A stretch of 64,000 nucleotides of DNA from assembly GCF_022374935.2 (NCBI RefSeq), contig NZ_CP092430.2, positions 2,790,001-2,854,000 of the forward strand, written 5' to 3'. The notes under the pieces are model-generated. The model saw nothing but the letters and a program-made list of their open reading frames with translations, made no database searches and was not told the DNA's origin. The DNA is from Mycolicibacter virginiensis. GTDB taxonomy: Bacteria > Actinomycetota > Actinomycetes > Mycobacteriales > Mycobacteriaceae. Shown here one piece after another: positions 36,817 through 45,854 of this stretch (within the stretch, counting starts at the first letter, position 1; every line of letters begins with the position of its first letter). A program made the position numbers and the translations under genes.

Positions 36817-38778
36817 CTAGTCGTATGAGCTGAGGTGTTGGTGGGCGGTGGACAGCGGTTTCGACCCCGGCTTGTAGTGCTCACTAGTGGGGTCAAACAC
36901 CACAGTTCCGAGGTCGCGGATCCCGTCCGGACCGTCGAGGTAAACCACTGGCAAAGAGTCGGAGCTGGGATCGGTTGCAGGGGTCCAGGTCTGCCACGTT
37001 CCGTCACCACCATCTGCGCCGGGAAGCGGAAACCGCCAAGCGAAACGGCGCAGTTTGGGGGCTTGCGCCACCGCTGCGTCGAACGCATCTGCATCCCTAC
37101 CGGGCAGGTTGTAGAACCCCTGGAACAGCTGAACTTCACCGGTCTCGACATCGGCGGCGATCCCGCGTCCCTTCATCGCCTTGGTGATGGTTCCGCCGAG
37201 GATTCGGACCGCGTCCCCGGCCGCCCCGGCTGGGAACAGCGACTGGCGGTTGATCTCGCTCGGGGGGCCAAGAATGACCAGGGTCGAAGTGTTTACCTTC
37301 CAGTCACCGGCGAAGCCACTGACGTACGCGAACTGGCCCGCTGTGAGCACGAATACCCGCAGCTCGCGGGCCTGCGAGCAGAGGTAGGACAGGTTCGCAA
37401 CGGCGGCCTGGGCGGCGTCTTTCACCGCCTTTGGCCGCGACGATTGGCTACGGTCGTGGATCCACGCCGGTGCCTCGTCGAACACCAAAAGCAAAGGAGT
37501 AGGACGGTACTCCACACCCCTCTGCGTCAGCCGCTCAGCCAGCGCCTGACGGCGCTCCAGTTCATCCCGGGCGTAGCGGATTGCGCGATGCAAGACTGCG
37601 TCGTTTCCGCCGCTGGCGGCGTTGTAGCTGACCACTCCGCGCAGACCCGCCAGTGCCAACTTGCGGAAGTCTTTGCCGTTCTTCGCATCCGCTAGAACCA
37701 CTTCGGCTCCCTGCAGAACAGCCGCTTTGACAATGCTGCTCAGCAGCACGGTCTTGCCGGCACCGGTCCCTCCGAAGATTCCCATGTGCGGCGCCTGATC
37801 TTGATTGACCAGGATTGGACTGCCGTCATCGCGCACACCCAGAGGGAGCACGAAATCAGGTGCTGCAGCATGACGTTCCGCTTGCGTTCGAGGGCGGGTA
37901 AACCAGCTTGCCTTCAACGGGTTGACCTTCGGGAACTCCCGCACCAGCGACTTCTGATTCAGGTGGATAACCGGGTTCAGCCCGTCAATGGTGACGGTCA
38001 GTTCGGGCATCCCGAGGGCCTGTCGCAGTCCCGATTCCGCCGCCTGCACCTGCTTCGGGAGCATGCCCGGCGGGAGGGTCAGCGTGGCGCTTCCGCCGCG
38101 CTCATCGGAGCCGAACACACACTGCGGGTACTGCAGCGCACGGTCGGCTTTCTGCACCAGACCGACCAGATCCCAGACCCCGCGACGGTAGTCACCACCG
38201 AGGTAGAACGCCTTCGTCTTCGGCGATTCGCGCCACCCGAAAGTCGGGTCTTCGACGTTCCTTCGGGCCAGGGTGAAGGTACCTCCGGCACCGCTGAGGC
38301 GGGTGTACCGGCCGAGATTCCCTCTCCGCTCGGCCATTTCAATCAGCCGCTGCGCGATCGTCCCGGCTGCTGATGGGTTCTCGCAGCAGACGGTGACGAA
38401 GACCGCGTCTTTGACCGCTGTCGCGCTCACTCGGAAGGTTCCGAGGCCATCCAGGCCGCACGCAGTGACCGTTTCCCGATCCGCGACCAGCCGCATCCAG
38501 GCGTCGACGGCGTACGCGGTGCCGCTCAGCACCTCCGGCATCTCCACGCTTCCCCGCACCGGCTGAGCAGCTTGAATTGCAGGTAGCAGCTGAACGTATT
38601 CAGCGGCTGCAGCTTCCAGCCGGCGTTCCGATTCCTCGGCGGCAGCCGTGTCGATCACCGGCTCCGATGGCGCCTCCGTACGCGGCTCTGTCGCCGGTTC
38701 AGGCACGGGTTCGGGTGCGGGTCGACCCGCTCCACCGCCGAACTTCAGGCCCGCGAACGGGTTATCTGGCTCGGACAC
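36817..38778 (-). CDS. FtsK/SpoIIIE-type DNA translocase (TraB-like)
   Basis: 653 aa. N-terminal half of unknown fold with an acidic, Pro/Glu-rich leader (EPVPEPATEPRTEAPSEPV). The motor domain follows: Walker A GGTGAGKT at about residues 336-343, Walker B LLLVFDEAP at about 424-432, and PLGVRDDGSPILVNQDQAP just before Walker A, as in FtsK motors. In actinomycete elements a single TraB-type pump moves double-stranded DNA between cells. No obvious transmembrane helix at the N-terminus, so membrane attachment may come from the neighbouring gene. GTG start at 38778, right after the membrane-protein gene. Confidence 0.85.
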   Translation of the reverse strand: MSEPDNPFAGLKFGGGAGRPAPEPVPEPATEPRTEAPSEPVIDTAAAEESERRLEAAAAEYVQLLPAIQAAQPVRGSVEMPEVLSGTAYAVDAWMRLVADRETVTACGLDGLGTFRVSATAVKDAVFVTVCCENPSAAGTIAQRLIEMAERRGNLGRYTRLSGAGGTFTLARRNVEDPTFGWRESPKTKAFYLGGDYRRGVWDLVGLVQKADRALQYPQCVFGSDERGGSATLTLPPGMLPKQVQAAESGLRQALGMPELTVTIDGLNPVIHLNQKSLVREFPKVNPLKASWFTRPRTQAERHAAAPDFVLPLGVRDDGSPILVNQDQAPHMGIFGGTGAGKTVLLSSIVKAAVLQGAEVVLADAKNGKDFRKLALAGLRGVVSYNAASGGNDAVLHRAIRYARDELERRQALAERLTQRGVEYRPTPLLLVFDEAPAWIHDRSQSSRPKAVKDAAQAAVANLSYLCSQARELRVFVLTAGQFAYVSGFAGDWKVNTSTLVILGPPSEINRQSLFPAGAAGDAVRILGGTITKAMKGRGIAADVETGEVQLFQGFYNLPGRDADAFDAAVAQAPKLRRFAWRFPLPGADGGDGTWQTWTPATDPSSDSLPVVYLDGPDGIRDLGTVVFDPTSEHYKPGSKPLSTAHQHLSSYD

Positions 38779-38780
38779 GA

Positions 38781-39734
38781 TCAGCTCCAGTTCGGGTCGA
38801 CGGGCAGGTCGGCATCAGCGGCCGGTGCAGCGGGCTTGCTGTTCGTCACGGTGAGGGTCAGAGTGCCGCCGGCAATGTCGCGGCCGACCTCTCCCGCACG
38901 CACTTTGAGGGCGCGGACCAGCGCGGGCAAAGCCTTCCGAAGGGTCTCTTCGGTGACGCTCGCGTGCGTCACCTGCAGCGTGATGACGGCGTCGCCGGCG
39001 TCAGTGGCCGTCACTCCGGTGACCTGCACCCACGACTCCCACCGCTGTCCGCCCTCGACGGGCACTGTCGTGGCCCAACCGAGATCACGGGCCACGCGGT
39101 CCACGGCGTACCACGCCGGCCCGATCGTGCCGTCTATGCTGGTCACAGCAGCGAGAGCAGAGCCGATCGGAGGCTTCCAGCCGCCCGTCTCCTCCTCGGC
39201 CAGGTACAGCAATCGAGCCTGCTCCAGCGTCAGATGCGGCTCGGGGACCGGCACCACCACCGGTGCTGGAGGCGCCGGCAAATCCACGCCGTAACCGCGC
39301 CATTCGGCATACGGATCTGGTGCCGCAATCGGGTTCTGAGCAGCCTGCTGCTGGTCGCGCCGCCACTGCTGCTCGGCAATCTGGTAACCGCCCATCGCCT
39401 CTTCAGCGGAGTCGCTGCTCTTGAAGCTAGCGGCCATCCAGATCCCGGCCGGGATGGCTACCAGCAGTGCGATTCCGCCGCCGGCCAGGCCCCACGCAAG
39501 CATGACCGCCGACGCTGCGAAGAGCGTCGCCGCGTACGACCGCCCCTGCTCATCTTCGGCGACGATCCGTCCCGCTGCGGGGCCTGCCGGGTCACGGCCG
39601 GCAGGCGCGGAGTCGCCACCGCCGACACTCAGAATCAGGCCGTAGATGAAGAAGAACGCCGCCGAGAGAAGCTGCCAACGGTCCCAGATCGTGGTGGTGT
39701 TGGCGGGGTCGCCGAGTGCGGTGAGTGCGCTCAT
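38781..39734 (-). CDS. Element membrane protein, partner of the TraB-like pump
   Basis: 317 aa with membrane helices at about residues 20-38 (LLSAAFFFIYGLILSVG) and 70-105 (ATLFAASAVMLAWGLAGGG, IALLVAIPAGIWM), then a cytosolic domain of about 200 residues (LTLEQARLLYLAEEETGGWK, WESWVQVTGVTATDAGDAVITLQV). Its stop is directly before the traB-like GTG, so they are co-translated. It could anchor the pump to the membrane. I do not recognise a family. Confidence 0.65.
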   Translation of the reverse strand: MSALTALGDPANTTTIWDRWQLLSAAFFFIYGLILSVGGGDSAPAGRDPAGPAAGRIVAEDEQGRSYAATLFAASAVMLAWGLAGGGIALLVAIPAGIWMAASFKSSDSAEEAMGGYQIAEQQWRRDQQQAAQNPIAAPDPYAEWRGYGVDLPAPPAPVVVPVPEPHLTLEQARLLYLAEEETGGWKPPIGSALAAVTSIDGTIGPAWYAVDRVARDLGWATTVPVEGGQRWESWVQVTGVTATDAGDAVITLQVTHASVTEETLRKALPALVRALKVRAGEVGRDIAGGTLTLTVTNSKPAAPAADADLPVDPNWS

Positions 39735-39856
39735 TTGTCACGTCCTTTGGGGATATTGCCCTTTCGATGCTGCCCAGGCTAGCCTTCGGAATGCGGCCGG
39801 TCCGGTGTGGAATGTGGTGCAGGACAGTCAGTTTGGTTGTTTTCGTGTCGCACAGT

Positions 39857-39990
39857 GGCGCGGGATGGCGCAAGGTGGCGCAGCTTGGCGCGTGGCGTCA
39901 CGTGACGCAGATCACAGAAATAGGTGGTGTTTGAGCGACTGCGTCGCGCCAATCGCGCCGCAGTCGGCGCGCAGCGGCGCAGTGTGGCGC
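39857..39990. promoter_or_regulatory. Phased GGCGC repeats and palindrome in the divergent element promoter
   Basis: TGGCGC begins at 39857, 39867, 39877 and 39887 (exactly 10 bases apart), then the perfect 14-bp palindrome GCGTCACGTGACGC (39896-39909). A second set NGGCGC begins at 39965, 39975 and 39985, again 10 apart. The region lies between the leftward transfer genes and the rightward excisionase/replication genes, so it is probably the shared operator of the element regulator. Confidence 0.6.
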
Positions 39991-40040
39991 AATTGTCGCA
40001 ACCGCGTGAAACCATCACGCACAGAGCGAAAGAGGTCGAT

Positions 40041-40316
40041 ATGGCGATAGACGATCGTGCCGGCGCGGCACCAGAACCCGCCGATCGCGCGGAGCGACGA
40101 GCCGCCGCCCGGGGCGCGGATCTGCCCCAGCTGCGGTGGCTCAGCACCGCTGACATTGCGGCGCGAACCGGCCAGGGCCACCGCACAATCCAGCGGTGGA
40201 TTGCCGAAGGGCGGCTGCCCGCGATCCGCCCCGGCGGGCGCAATTATCGGGTTCTGGAGAGCGACCTGAACGCGTTCATCGACGGCAGCCGGGTGACCGT
40301 CGGCGGCGCTGCATGA
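40041..40316 (+). CDS. Excisionase-like helix-turn-helix protein
   Basis: 91 aa from ATG 40041 (AGAGG a few bases before). The HTH_17/excisionase pattern is LSTADIAARTGQGHRTIQRW followed by IAEGRLPAIRPGGRNYRVLESDLNAFI. Either an excisionase or the regulator binding the phased repeats in front of it. It overlaps the next gene (ATGA) and heads a rightward operon of four overlapping genes. Confidence 0.8.
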   Translation: MAIDDRAGAAPEPADRAERRAAARGADLPQLRWLSTADIAARTGQGHRTIQRWIAEGRLPAIRPGGRNYRVLESDLNAFIDGSRVTVGGAA

Positions 40317-40546
40317 GCACCGACGTAGCTGAAATCCGCAAGGCAGCACGTGAACTGGCAGCCGAGCAGGGCTTCGGTGAGGGCGCTGTCATCGCGGCTG
40401 GCGAGGCTGCGCGTCTACGGCTGCTGGGTGAGCCGATGCACCCGGCGCGGCGAGAGCTGTACGCGGCATACGGCACAGCTCGTTGGCTGAATGAGCACTG
40501 GTCAGCGATCCTCGAACGTGCCGGAATCGCAGAGGATCCGCGATGA
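40313..40546 (+). CDS. Small element protein, function unknown
   Basis: 77 aa, helical (EIRKAARELAAEQGFGEGAV, RRELYAAYGTARWLNEHW). ATG overlaps the excisionase-like gene and its end overlaps the following gene by four bases. No family recognised; likely a small DNA- or protein-binding component of the replication/excision operon by location. Confidence 0.65.
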   Translation: MSTDVAEIRKAARELAAEQGFGEGAVIAAGEAARLRLLGEPMHPARRELYAAYGTARWLNEHWSAILERAGIAEDPR

Positions 40547-41163
40547 GCGACTACGAGATCCTCTCCTCCCCCGGCGTAGCGCAGGCCGATTCGGAAGCCG
40601 TCGGTGAAGCCGTTCAGACGTGGCTCACCGGCCGCGGCTGGACCGGGCCGGCGGTCAGCTACTGCGCTGGATATGCGCGTGCGCGGACCCGCGCAGCGCG
40701 CGGTACCGGGTCACGGTTGGCCGTGGTTCTGGAGCTGGCACGGGAGGAACCGACGTACCTTTCCGCAGACAATCAGGAGCATCTGAACGCGCAGGTAAAC
40801 GACCATCTGACGGAAGTTTCAGCCCCTGCGATAGCTGCGCATCGGGTCCGGATCGCGCAGCTGGCAAGGCGCGCAGCGGTGGAGATGCTGCTGGTGCAGG
40901 AGCCGGAAGTGGGAGTGGCGCCGCTGGTTTGGGTGAGTGTCGCGGCGGAGGCGATGACGCTCGGTTGCAGCGCCAGTGAAGTGGCGATCGGGGATCCCGC
41001 AGCTGCGGCAGCACGGCGTGAAGTCGCGTGGTTCGTGACCAATCAGGGCGGGTGGAGCGAGGCCGACTACGGCGCGTGGCTGACCGAGGGGAAGCGGTAT
41101 CGGGAGCTGGTGACGCGGGTGGAAATGATGCTGGTAGTGGAGAAGATCGGAGAAGCGGAATGA
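40543..41163 (+). CDS. Element protein of unknown function
   Basis: 206 aa soluble protein, mostly helical, Ala- and Arg-rich: TRGWTGPAVSYCAGYARART-like N-terminal part, AQLARRAAVEMLLVQEPEVG in the middle, EADYGAWLTEGKRYRELVTR near the end. Starts within the previous stop (ATGA) and ends within the next start. No motif recognised. Confidence 0.65.
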   Translation: MSDYEILSSPGVAQADSEAVGEAVQTWLTGRGWTGPAVSYCAGYARARTRAARGTGSRLAVVLELAREEPTYLSADNQEHLNAQVNDHLTEVSAPAIAAHRVRIAQLARRAAVEMLLVQEPEVGVAPLVWVSVAAEAMTLGCSASEVAIGDPAAAAARREVAWFVTNQGGWSEADYGAWLTEGKRYRELVTRVEMMLVVEKIGEAE

Positions 41164-41957
41164 GCATGCGCAGGTGGCGGTACACCCTGGCAGTGGCGGT
41201 CGCGGCGTCAGTCGCCGGCAACGTGCGATACGCCTGGCTGACTGGGTCGGCCGAACTTGCGGCGGAGGCCGGTGCAGTCGCAGCTGCGGCCCCGCTGTTC
41301 CTGTTCTTCGTCACGCACAACCTCGCCGCCGAACCCGCTGGGATTACACGGGGTTGGCGCCAGAAGGCAGCACTGGCAGGAGCGTGGGCGATCACCGCTG
41401 CTGCGTTCGCCGCGTCGTACCAGCAGTTGCACGCCTACGTGCAGGTGCTGGGCCTGTCCAGCGCGTCGGCGTGGCTGACACCGTTGATCGTTGACGTCAC
41501 CATCGCAGTCGCATCGGTGAAGGTGCTGGACCCCGCGTCCGTCGCTCCGGCCAGGGTGGCCACCGGCGACCATGCAGCAGCCACCAGCGACCATGCGGTG
41601 GCCGCCTCCCCGGCCGCCCCGGTCGCTGACCCGGCCACTGACCCTCCCGCTGCGGGTCACTCTGGCGCTGGCTTGCACCTGGTCGCCGGCCAGGGCGATC
41701 GGCACCTGACCAGCGCCGACCATGCAGCGGCCGGGGTGGACGGCATGCCCGCCGCCAGCCCCGACGCCCACCTGGGACGGGCAGAGGAGCTGGTGGCGGC
41801 CGGGGTGGTGAAGGCTCCGGTGCCCGCGGTCGCCACAGCACTGGCCGGGCTGGCCGACGGCGGCAGTCACCGGGCGGTGGCGGCGGCCACCGGGCTGCAT
41901 CGGACTTCGATCGCTCGGCTGGCGACGGCCGCCGAGGAGGTGATGACGGCCGGGTGA
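41160..41957 (+). CDS. DUF2637/SpdB-like membrane protein with C-terminal helix-turn-helix
   Basis: 265 aa. Four membrane segments in the first 120 residues (ALAVAVAASVAGNVRYAWL-like start, AAAAPLFLFFVTHN, AGAWAITAAAFAASYQQL, WLTPLIVDVTIAVASVKVL), the DUF2637 pattern of Streptomyces Spd proteins. Then an Asp/His/Ala-rich linker with repeated DHAAA units (about residues 140-200), and a C-terminal HTH-like end (SHRAVAAATGLHRTSIARLA). SpdB-type proteins help plasmid or element spread inside the recipient mycelium; the role in a non-mycelial host is open. Confidence 0.75.
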   Translation: MSMRRWRYTLAVAVAASVAGNVRYAWLTGSAELAAEAGAVAAAAPLFLFFVTHNLAAEPAGITRGWRQKAALAGAWAITAAAFAASYQQLHAYVQVLGLSSASAWLTPLIVDVTIAVASVKVLDPASVAPARVATGDHAAATSDHAVAASPAAPVADPATDPPAAGHSGAGLHLVAGQGDRHLTSADHAAAGVDGMPAASPDAHLGRAEELVAAGVVKAPVPAVATALAGLADGGSHRAVAAATGLHRTSIARLATAAEEVMTAG

Positions 41958-42002
41958 CGGCCCAGCGACGACCGGGTGACCGGTCGCTGGTCGGTGAGGG
42001 TG

Positions 42003-42033
42003 ACGGCCCCTGACGCTTCTGCGTCGGGGCCGT
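42003..42033 (+). terminator. Terminator after the SpdB-like gene
   Basis: ACGGCCCC-TGACGC / GCGTC-GGGGCCGT hairpin (42003-42016 with 42021-42033), loop TTCT, one bulged base, 46 bases after the stop at 41957. Confidence 0.7.
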
Positions 42034-42408
42034 TGCCGTTGTGGGAAAACATCAGACGCGCCACGCGGACAGAACGATTGACTATGATTTTTCCGGTTCG
42101 CGGCGAAATGGGCACGAAACCCGTGCTGACCTGCGGAGACGCTGCGACTGCGACGATCACGCTTGTCTCTGTTTTAGGGATTATGTTGTGTAGCAACCTG
42201 ATTCACGGCGCGCCTCAGTAGCCGCGACTGTCCGCCTATGGCATGATCTGACCAGAACGACCGGCGAGGCACACGCCGGGTACGCCCCTCAAGGCGTACG
42301 GCCACAGCAGCAGGCTCTCAACCGCTGGCCCCGATCCCGCCCGGTGTGCCGGGGCGCTGTGCGATCGGGATTGCTACCAGCACCGAATTTGAGCTGCTGG
42401 AGCCTCCC
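42034..42408. promoter_or_regulatory. Leader region of the replication operon
   Basis: 375 bases without a gene. Two adjacent hairpins occur at 42261-42279 (CCGGCG / CGCCGG) and 42280-42299 (GTACGCC / GGCGTAC), followed by a 110-base leader before the excisionase-like ATG at 42409. AT-rich promoter-like DNA precedes them around 42075-42090 and 42236-42250. The operon of the replication protein presumably starts here. Confidence 0.4.
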
Positions 42409-42624
42409 ATGACTACCACCTTCCCCACCGCCGTGGCGCCTCTCATCGTGCCGGAAATCGGCGGCGTACCAGTCCAAACCGTTGGCACTATGACCGCTGC
42501 TGCGATGGCCGGAGTAAGTGAGCGGACCATTCGCCGCTGGATCGCGGATGGCCTTCTCCCGGCGCGGAAACGCCCCACCGGCAAGCTGGCGATCCGCGTC
42601 GCGGACCTCGAAAAAGTGACTTAG
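42409..42624 (+). CDS. Second excisionase-like helix-turn-helix protein
   Basis: 71 aa from ATG 42409 with CTGGAG 8 bases upstream. HTH_17 pattern: MTAAAMAGVSERTIRRWIAD followed by GLLPARKRPTGKLAIRVADLEKV. Probably the Xis or a repressor placed next to the replication gene, as in other AICEs. Followed by a hairpin terminator, so it may have its own transcript. Confidence 0.75.
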   Translation: MTTTFPTAVAPLIVPEIGGVPVQTVGTMTAAAMAGVSERTIRRWIADGLLPARKRPTGKLAIRVADLEKVT

Positions 42625-42634
42625 AAACACGAAA

Positions 42635-42655
42635 CCCCGGCGGTTCAGGCCGGGG
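42635..42655 (+). terminator. Short hairpin after the excisionase-like gene
   Basis: CCCCGGC (42635-42641) / GCCGGGG (42649-42655) with a 7-base loop, 10 bases after the stop at 42624. Confidence 0.5.
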
Positions 42656-42702
42656 CTCGCTGGAAGAAGAGAAACCAATTCTCGTCCACTGGAAGGACAC
42701 TC

Positions 42703-42978
42703 ATGACTATACCTGAACTTCACCGCGACCTCGCCGATGCGACTTACTACGCTCGCCTCCGGCGTGTCTGTTCCGGTCGCTCTAAAGGGCGGTGCGTCGA
42801 CCGACTGCGTGACGCAATCGGCTGTAAACCCGTGCTTCTCGCACCGTGGGAAGTGACCGCTCTGACCGCGATCGATGAAGCCGCAGCCCGTGGCGAGCTG
42901 CCGGATCCAACCCTCTACGACCGCCGAACCGCGCGCGTCCTGCGCGAGTGGATCACCGCAGAGGCGGTGTCAGAATGA
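42703..42978 (+). CDS. Small element protein upstream of the replication gene
   Basis: 91 aa. Helical, with TYYARLRRVCSGRSKGRCVDRLR and WEVTALTAIDEAAARGELPD; two cysteines near residue 23-31. AAGGACACTC precedes its ATG. The end overlaps the replication protein start by four bases (ATGA, 42975-42978), so it is co-translated with Rep. No family recognised. Confidence 0.65.
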   Translation: MTIPELHRDLADATYYARLRRVCSGRSKGRCVDRLRDAIGCKPVLLAPWEVTALTAIDEAAARGELPDPTLYDRRTARVLREWITAEAVSE

Positions 42979-45803
42979 GCACCGAACACCGGGACCTTCT
43001 CGCCCGCATGACGGGCCTCGGCTCGCACCTGGTTGCCCTGGCCAGCACTGCTAAACGTCCCGTCAGCGACGGTTGGCCGCTGGCTCGGGCGCTGTCGGTC
43101 GAAGACGCCGAAACACACCTCGACCGCGGCGGGAACGTCGGCGTCAACCTCGCCGCTTCCGCCATGATCTGTCTTGATGCCGAGAATTTTGCCGCCACTG
43201 CTGCCGTTACCGGTGCCGGTTTCATCCATACCGTGATTCCGGCGAAGGCCCAGACGGAGCACGCCATCGATCCCGCGAAGGACAAGAGGGGCGGAACCCA
43301 TACCTGGCTGCGGGTGCCCGACGGGATCGACCCGTGGGAGCTACGTTCCGACCGCACCGGGATCACCCTCCCCAACGGCGGCACGATCGACGTGCTGGCC
43401 GGCCACCGACAGGCTGTCGCCCCTCCGTCGCAGCTGGCTGAGGCGCCCGGCTACATGTACCAGCCGGCGCTCGGCGGGCCACTGGATCCCTCCTCCGGCG
43501 TTACCGACATCGCCATCGCGCCGATGTGGCTGTTCGACCCGCAGGTACCCGGCTGCCCGCCGGAGCTGGCTCCGCTCAACGGGGTTCTGGCGCCGAAGAC
43601 GGCCTACGACCAGGTTGAGGCCGACGCCAAGAGCCAGGAACTGACCGACCAGATCGACGAAATCCCTTGGGAAACCTGGATTGCGGGTGACCGGCGGCTG
43701 CAGGAGACCGGGCAGCTCGACACCTGCGGCTGCGAGATCTACCACTGGCATACCTCCGAGAACGGCAAGAGCGTCACGCTGCACGACGGCTGCGACAAGG
43801 GCTACGGAGCCCACGTTTGGTCCGGCACCATGATCGGCGAACTCGGCCTCAACAACGATCACCTGTCGCGGCTCAACTTCGCCGCTCTGTTGCGAGGAGT
43901 GAAGCCGCGCGACGCCGCGGCGTCGGTGGGGATCCAACTCGGCGGGGGCAACGGCGAGGACTTGGCGCCGGTGCGGCCGGAACACTTCGAAGAGTCCGCT
44001 CGGGAAGCGCTGCAGCGCGGTGACGAGCGCGCGGCTGCGATGTACCGCAAGGCCGCCGCTGTGCTGCGCGGGCGTATGCCAGCCGACATCGACGCAGGCG
44101 AGATTGGGGAGAATTCACGCATCGCTGGCGGTGTGCCGACGCCACCGCAGCGGCCGAGCTTCACGTACGTGAAAGGCGGCGGTGAAGGTGGTGACGCACC
44201 CCGGCCGCCGGTGGCGGCAGTACCGCCGATCTTCACGGTCCTGACCTCGGCTCCGGTGGATGACGGCGACGACCCGGCGCCGCCGCCGATGCTGCTCGCA
44301 GGCGATCCGGGACCATTCCCGGTCTACGCCCTGCCGCCGGTGCTGCGAGAGCACTGCGCGTGGGTGATGGAGGCCAAAGCGGTTCCGGCCGCCATGGTGG
44401 CACCGATGTACCTACCCCTGTTGAGCGCAGCGTGCGGCCGCGCGATCATCGTTCCGCGGACGGGATGGACCGAGTTCGGGCCGATCTGGATCTGCGTTGT
44501 CGCGCCGCCGAGCTCGCGTAAATCACCGGTATTGAATGAGGTCAAAGCCCCTCTGCTCTCCGCTCAGCGCATCCTGCGCGACCGCACCGAGCGGGTCAGG
44601 ATGGCCGCTGAAGCCCGCGCAGAGGCCACCGGCGAATCGCTGGAAGAGGCACGGGCGGAATACTCGAAGGCATGCAAAGAGCATCTTGAGTCGCTGCCGG
44701 CAGGGATGATCGCCGTCGCCGAACCGGAGCATATCCAGCAACTGCGTGATCGGATGGAGCAGCTACGTCAACTGGCGAACGCGGCGGCGGCAGAGGTACC
44801 GCCGAACGTCAAATTGTCGTTCGATGACGCCACGGACGCTGCGCTTGAGGAGCACCTGAAGCGCACCGGCGGCTACGCGTTCATGCTCGCGCCGGAAGGG
44901 TCACGGTGGTTCGATGCGCTTCTCGACCCGCGGAACTCTGCCACCACCAGCGGCGCGTACTTGGACCTATACGACGGCGGCACGAAACGCAGCGAACGGA
45001 TCGGCCGCGGCGACACCGAGGTAGATAACTGCTATCTACCCATGCTGGTGATCATTCAGCCGGATCCACTGATTGCAGCGCTGAAGCCGGACCGGGATGG
45101 GCGCCGGCGGCTGATCGGCGACGGCACGGCGGCGCGGATGGGCATGTCGATCGTGCATTACGTCCAGCCCGACGACTTCGACCACCCCATCCCCGATGGC
45201 ACCGGGCCGATCAACCGCTACGACGCGGCTGTGGAGAGGGAATTCCTGCGTTCCTACGGCCGCACGGAGCCGCTTCGGTTCGAACTCGACGCTGAGGCCC
45301 GGAAAGCGTTCGGCACGATCTATGACCGCATCGAGCGCATAAAGGTTGACGCTAACGCCCTTCGCGATGGCGGCGGGATGGCTGAGGCGTGGGGCAAGGC
45401 CGCGGGTCGGGCGTTGCGGATCGCGCGGGTGTTCACGCAGATTCAGATGACCGATGCGGAGCTCGCTACTCCTGGTCCGAAGCTCATCACGGCGGAGACG
45501 ATCACGAACGCATGGGCGATCGCCGAGTGGCTCTTGGCCAGCGCCGCTCACGGCATGGGCGGAGCCACTCCAGCCAGTCCCGAACAGGTCCACGCGCGCT
45601 GCTTGACCTGGCTGCGGAAGCGTCTGGTGAAGGCGGGCGCCGCTGGGGTGGAGTTTCGCAAATTGCACGACAACGCGAGGCACCGGCCGCGGCTGCGGGC
45701 AGCGATCGACGAACTCGTCGCCGCTGGTGAGGTCACGGTGTCAGCCGGTCCGATCAGCAGCGCCACCGTCACCGCTACAACGACGCTGCAGCGCAGCGCT
45801 TGA
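42975..45803 (+). CDS. Replication protein: primase-polymerase plus DUF3987 helicase-like domain
   Basis: 942 aa from ATG 42975. The N-terminal part (to about residue 200) has the bifunctional primase-polymerase pattern: GGNVGVNL, then ICLDAEN with the acidic catalytic residue (about 65), GGTHTWLRVP (about 106) and DVLAGHRQAVAPPS (about 142). A linker rich in Gly/Pro follows, and the C-terminal half is a DUF3987-type P-loop protein with APPSSRKSPVL at about 508-518 in place of a classical Walker A. Such proteins initiate replication of AICEs. A hairpin and the iteron-like array follow directly. Confidence 0.85.
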   Translation: MSTEHRDLLARMTGLGSHLVALASTAKRPVSDGWPLARALSVEDAETHLDRGGNVGVNLAASAMICLDAENFAATAAVTGAGFIHTVIPAKAQTEHAIDPAKDKRGGTHTWLRVPDGIDPWELRSDRTGITLPNGGTIDVLAGHRQAVAPPSQLAEAPGYMYQPALGGPLDPSSGVTDIAIAPMWLFDPQVPGCPPELAPLNGVLAPKTAYDQVEADAKSQELTDQIDEIPWETWIAGDRRLQETGQLDTCGCEIYHWHTSENGKSVTLHDGCDKGYGAHVWSGTMIGELGLNNDHLSRLNFAALLRGVKPRDAAASVGIQLGGGNGEDLAPVRPEHFEESAREALQRGDERAAAMYRKAAAVLRGRMPADIDAGEIGENSRIAGGVPTPPQRPSFTYVKGGGEGGDAPRPPVAAVPPIFTVLTSAPVDDGDDPAPPPMLLAGDPGPFPVYALPPVLREHCAWVMEAKAVPAAMVAPMYLPLLSAACGRAIIVPRTGWTEFGPIWICVVAPPSSRKSPVLNEVKAPLLSAQRILRDRTERVRMAAEARAEATGESLEEARAEYSKACKEHLESLPAGMIAVAEPEHIQQLRDRMEQLRQLANAAAAEVPPNVKLSFDDATDAALEEHLKRTGGYAFMLAPEGSRWFDALLDPRNSATTSGAYLDLYDGGTKRSERIGRGDTEVDNCYLPMLVIIQPDPLIAALKPDRDGRRRLIGDGTAARMGMSIVHYVQPDDFDHPIPDGTGPINRYDAAVEREFLRSYGRTEPLRFELDAEARKAFGTIYDRIERIKVDANALRDGGGMAEAWGKAAGRALRIARVFTQIQMTDAELATPGPKLITAETITNAWAIAEWLLASAAHGMGGATPASPEQVHARCLTWLRKRLVKAGAAGVEFRKLHDNARHRPRLRAAIDELVAAGEVTVSAGPISSATVTATTTLQRSA

Positions 45804-45812
45804 TCACGGCGT

Positions 45813-45851
45813 CAGATACCCCCGCTGAGAGCTTCTCGGCAGGGGTATCTG
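45813..45851 (+). terminator. Terminator of the replication gene
   Basis: CAGATACCCC (45813-45822) / GGGGTATCTG (45842-45851), an exact 10-bp stem with a second inner pairing (GCTGAGA / TCTCGGC), 10 bases after the Rep stop. Confidence 0.75.
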
Positions 45852-45854
45852 CTT

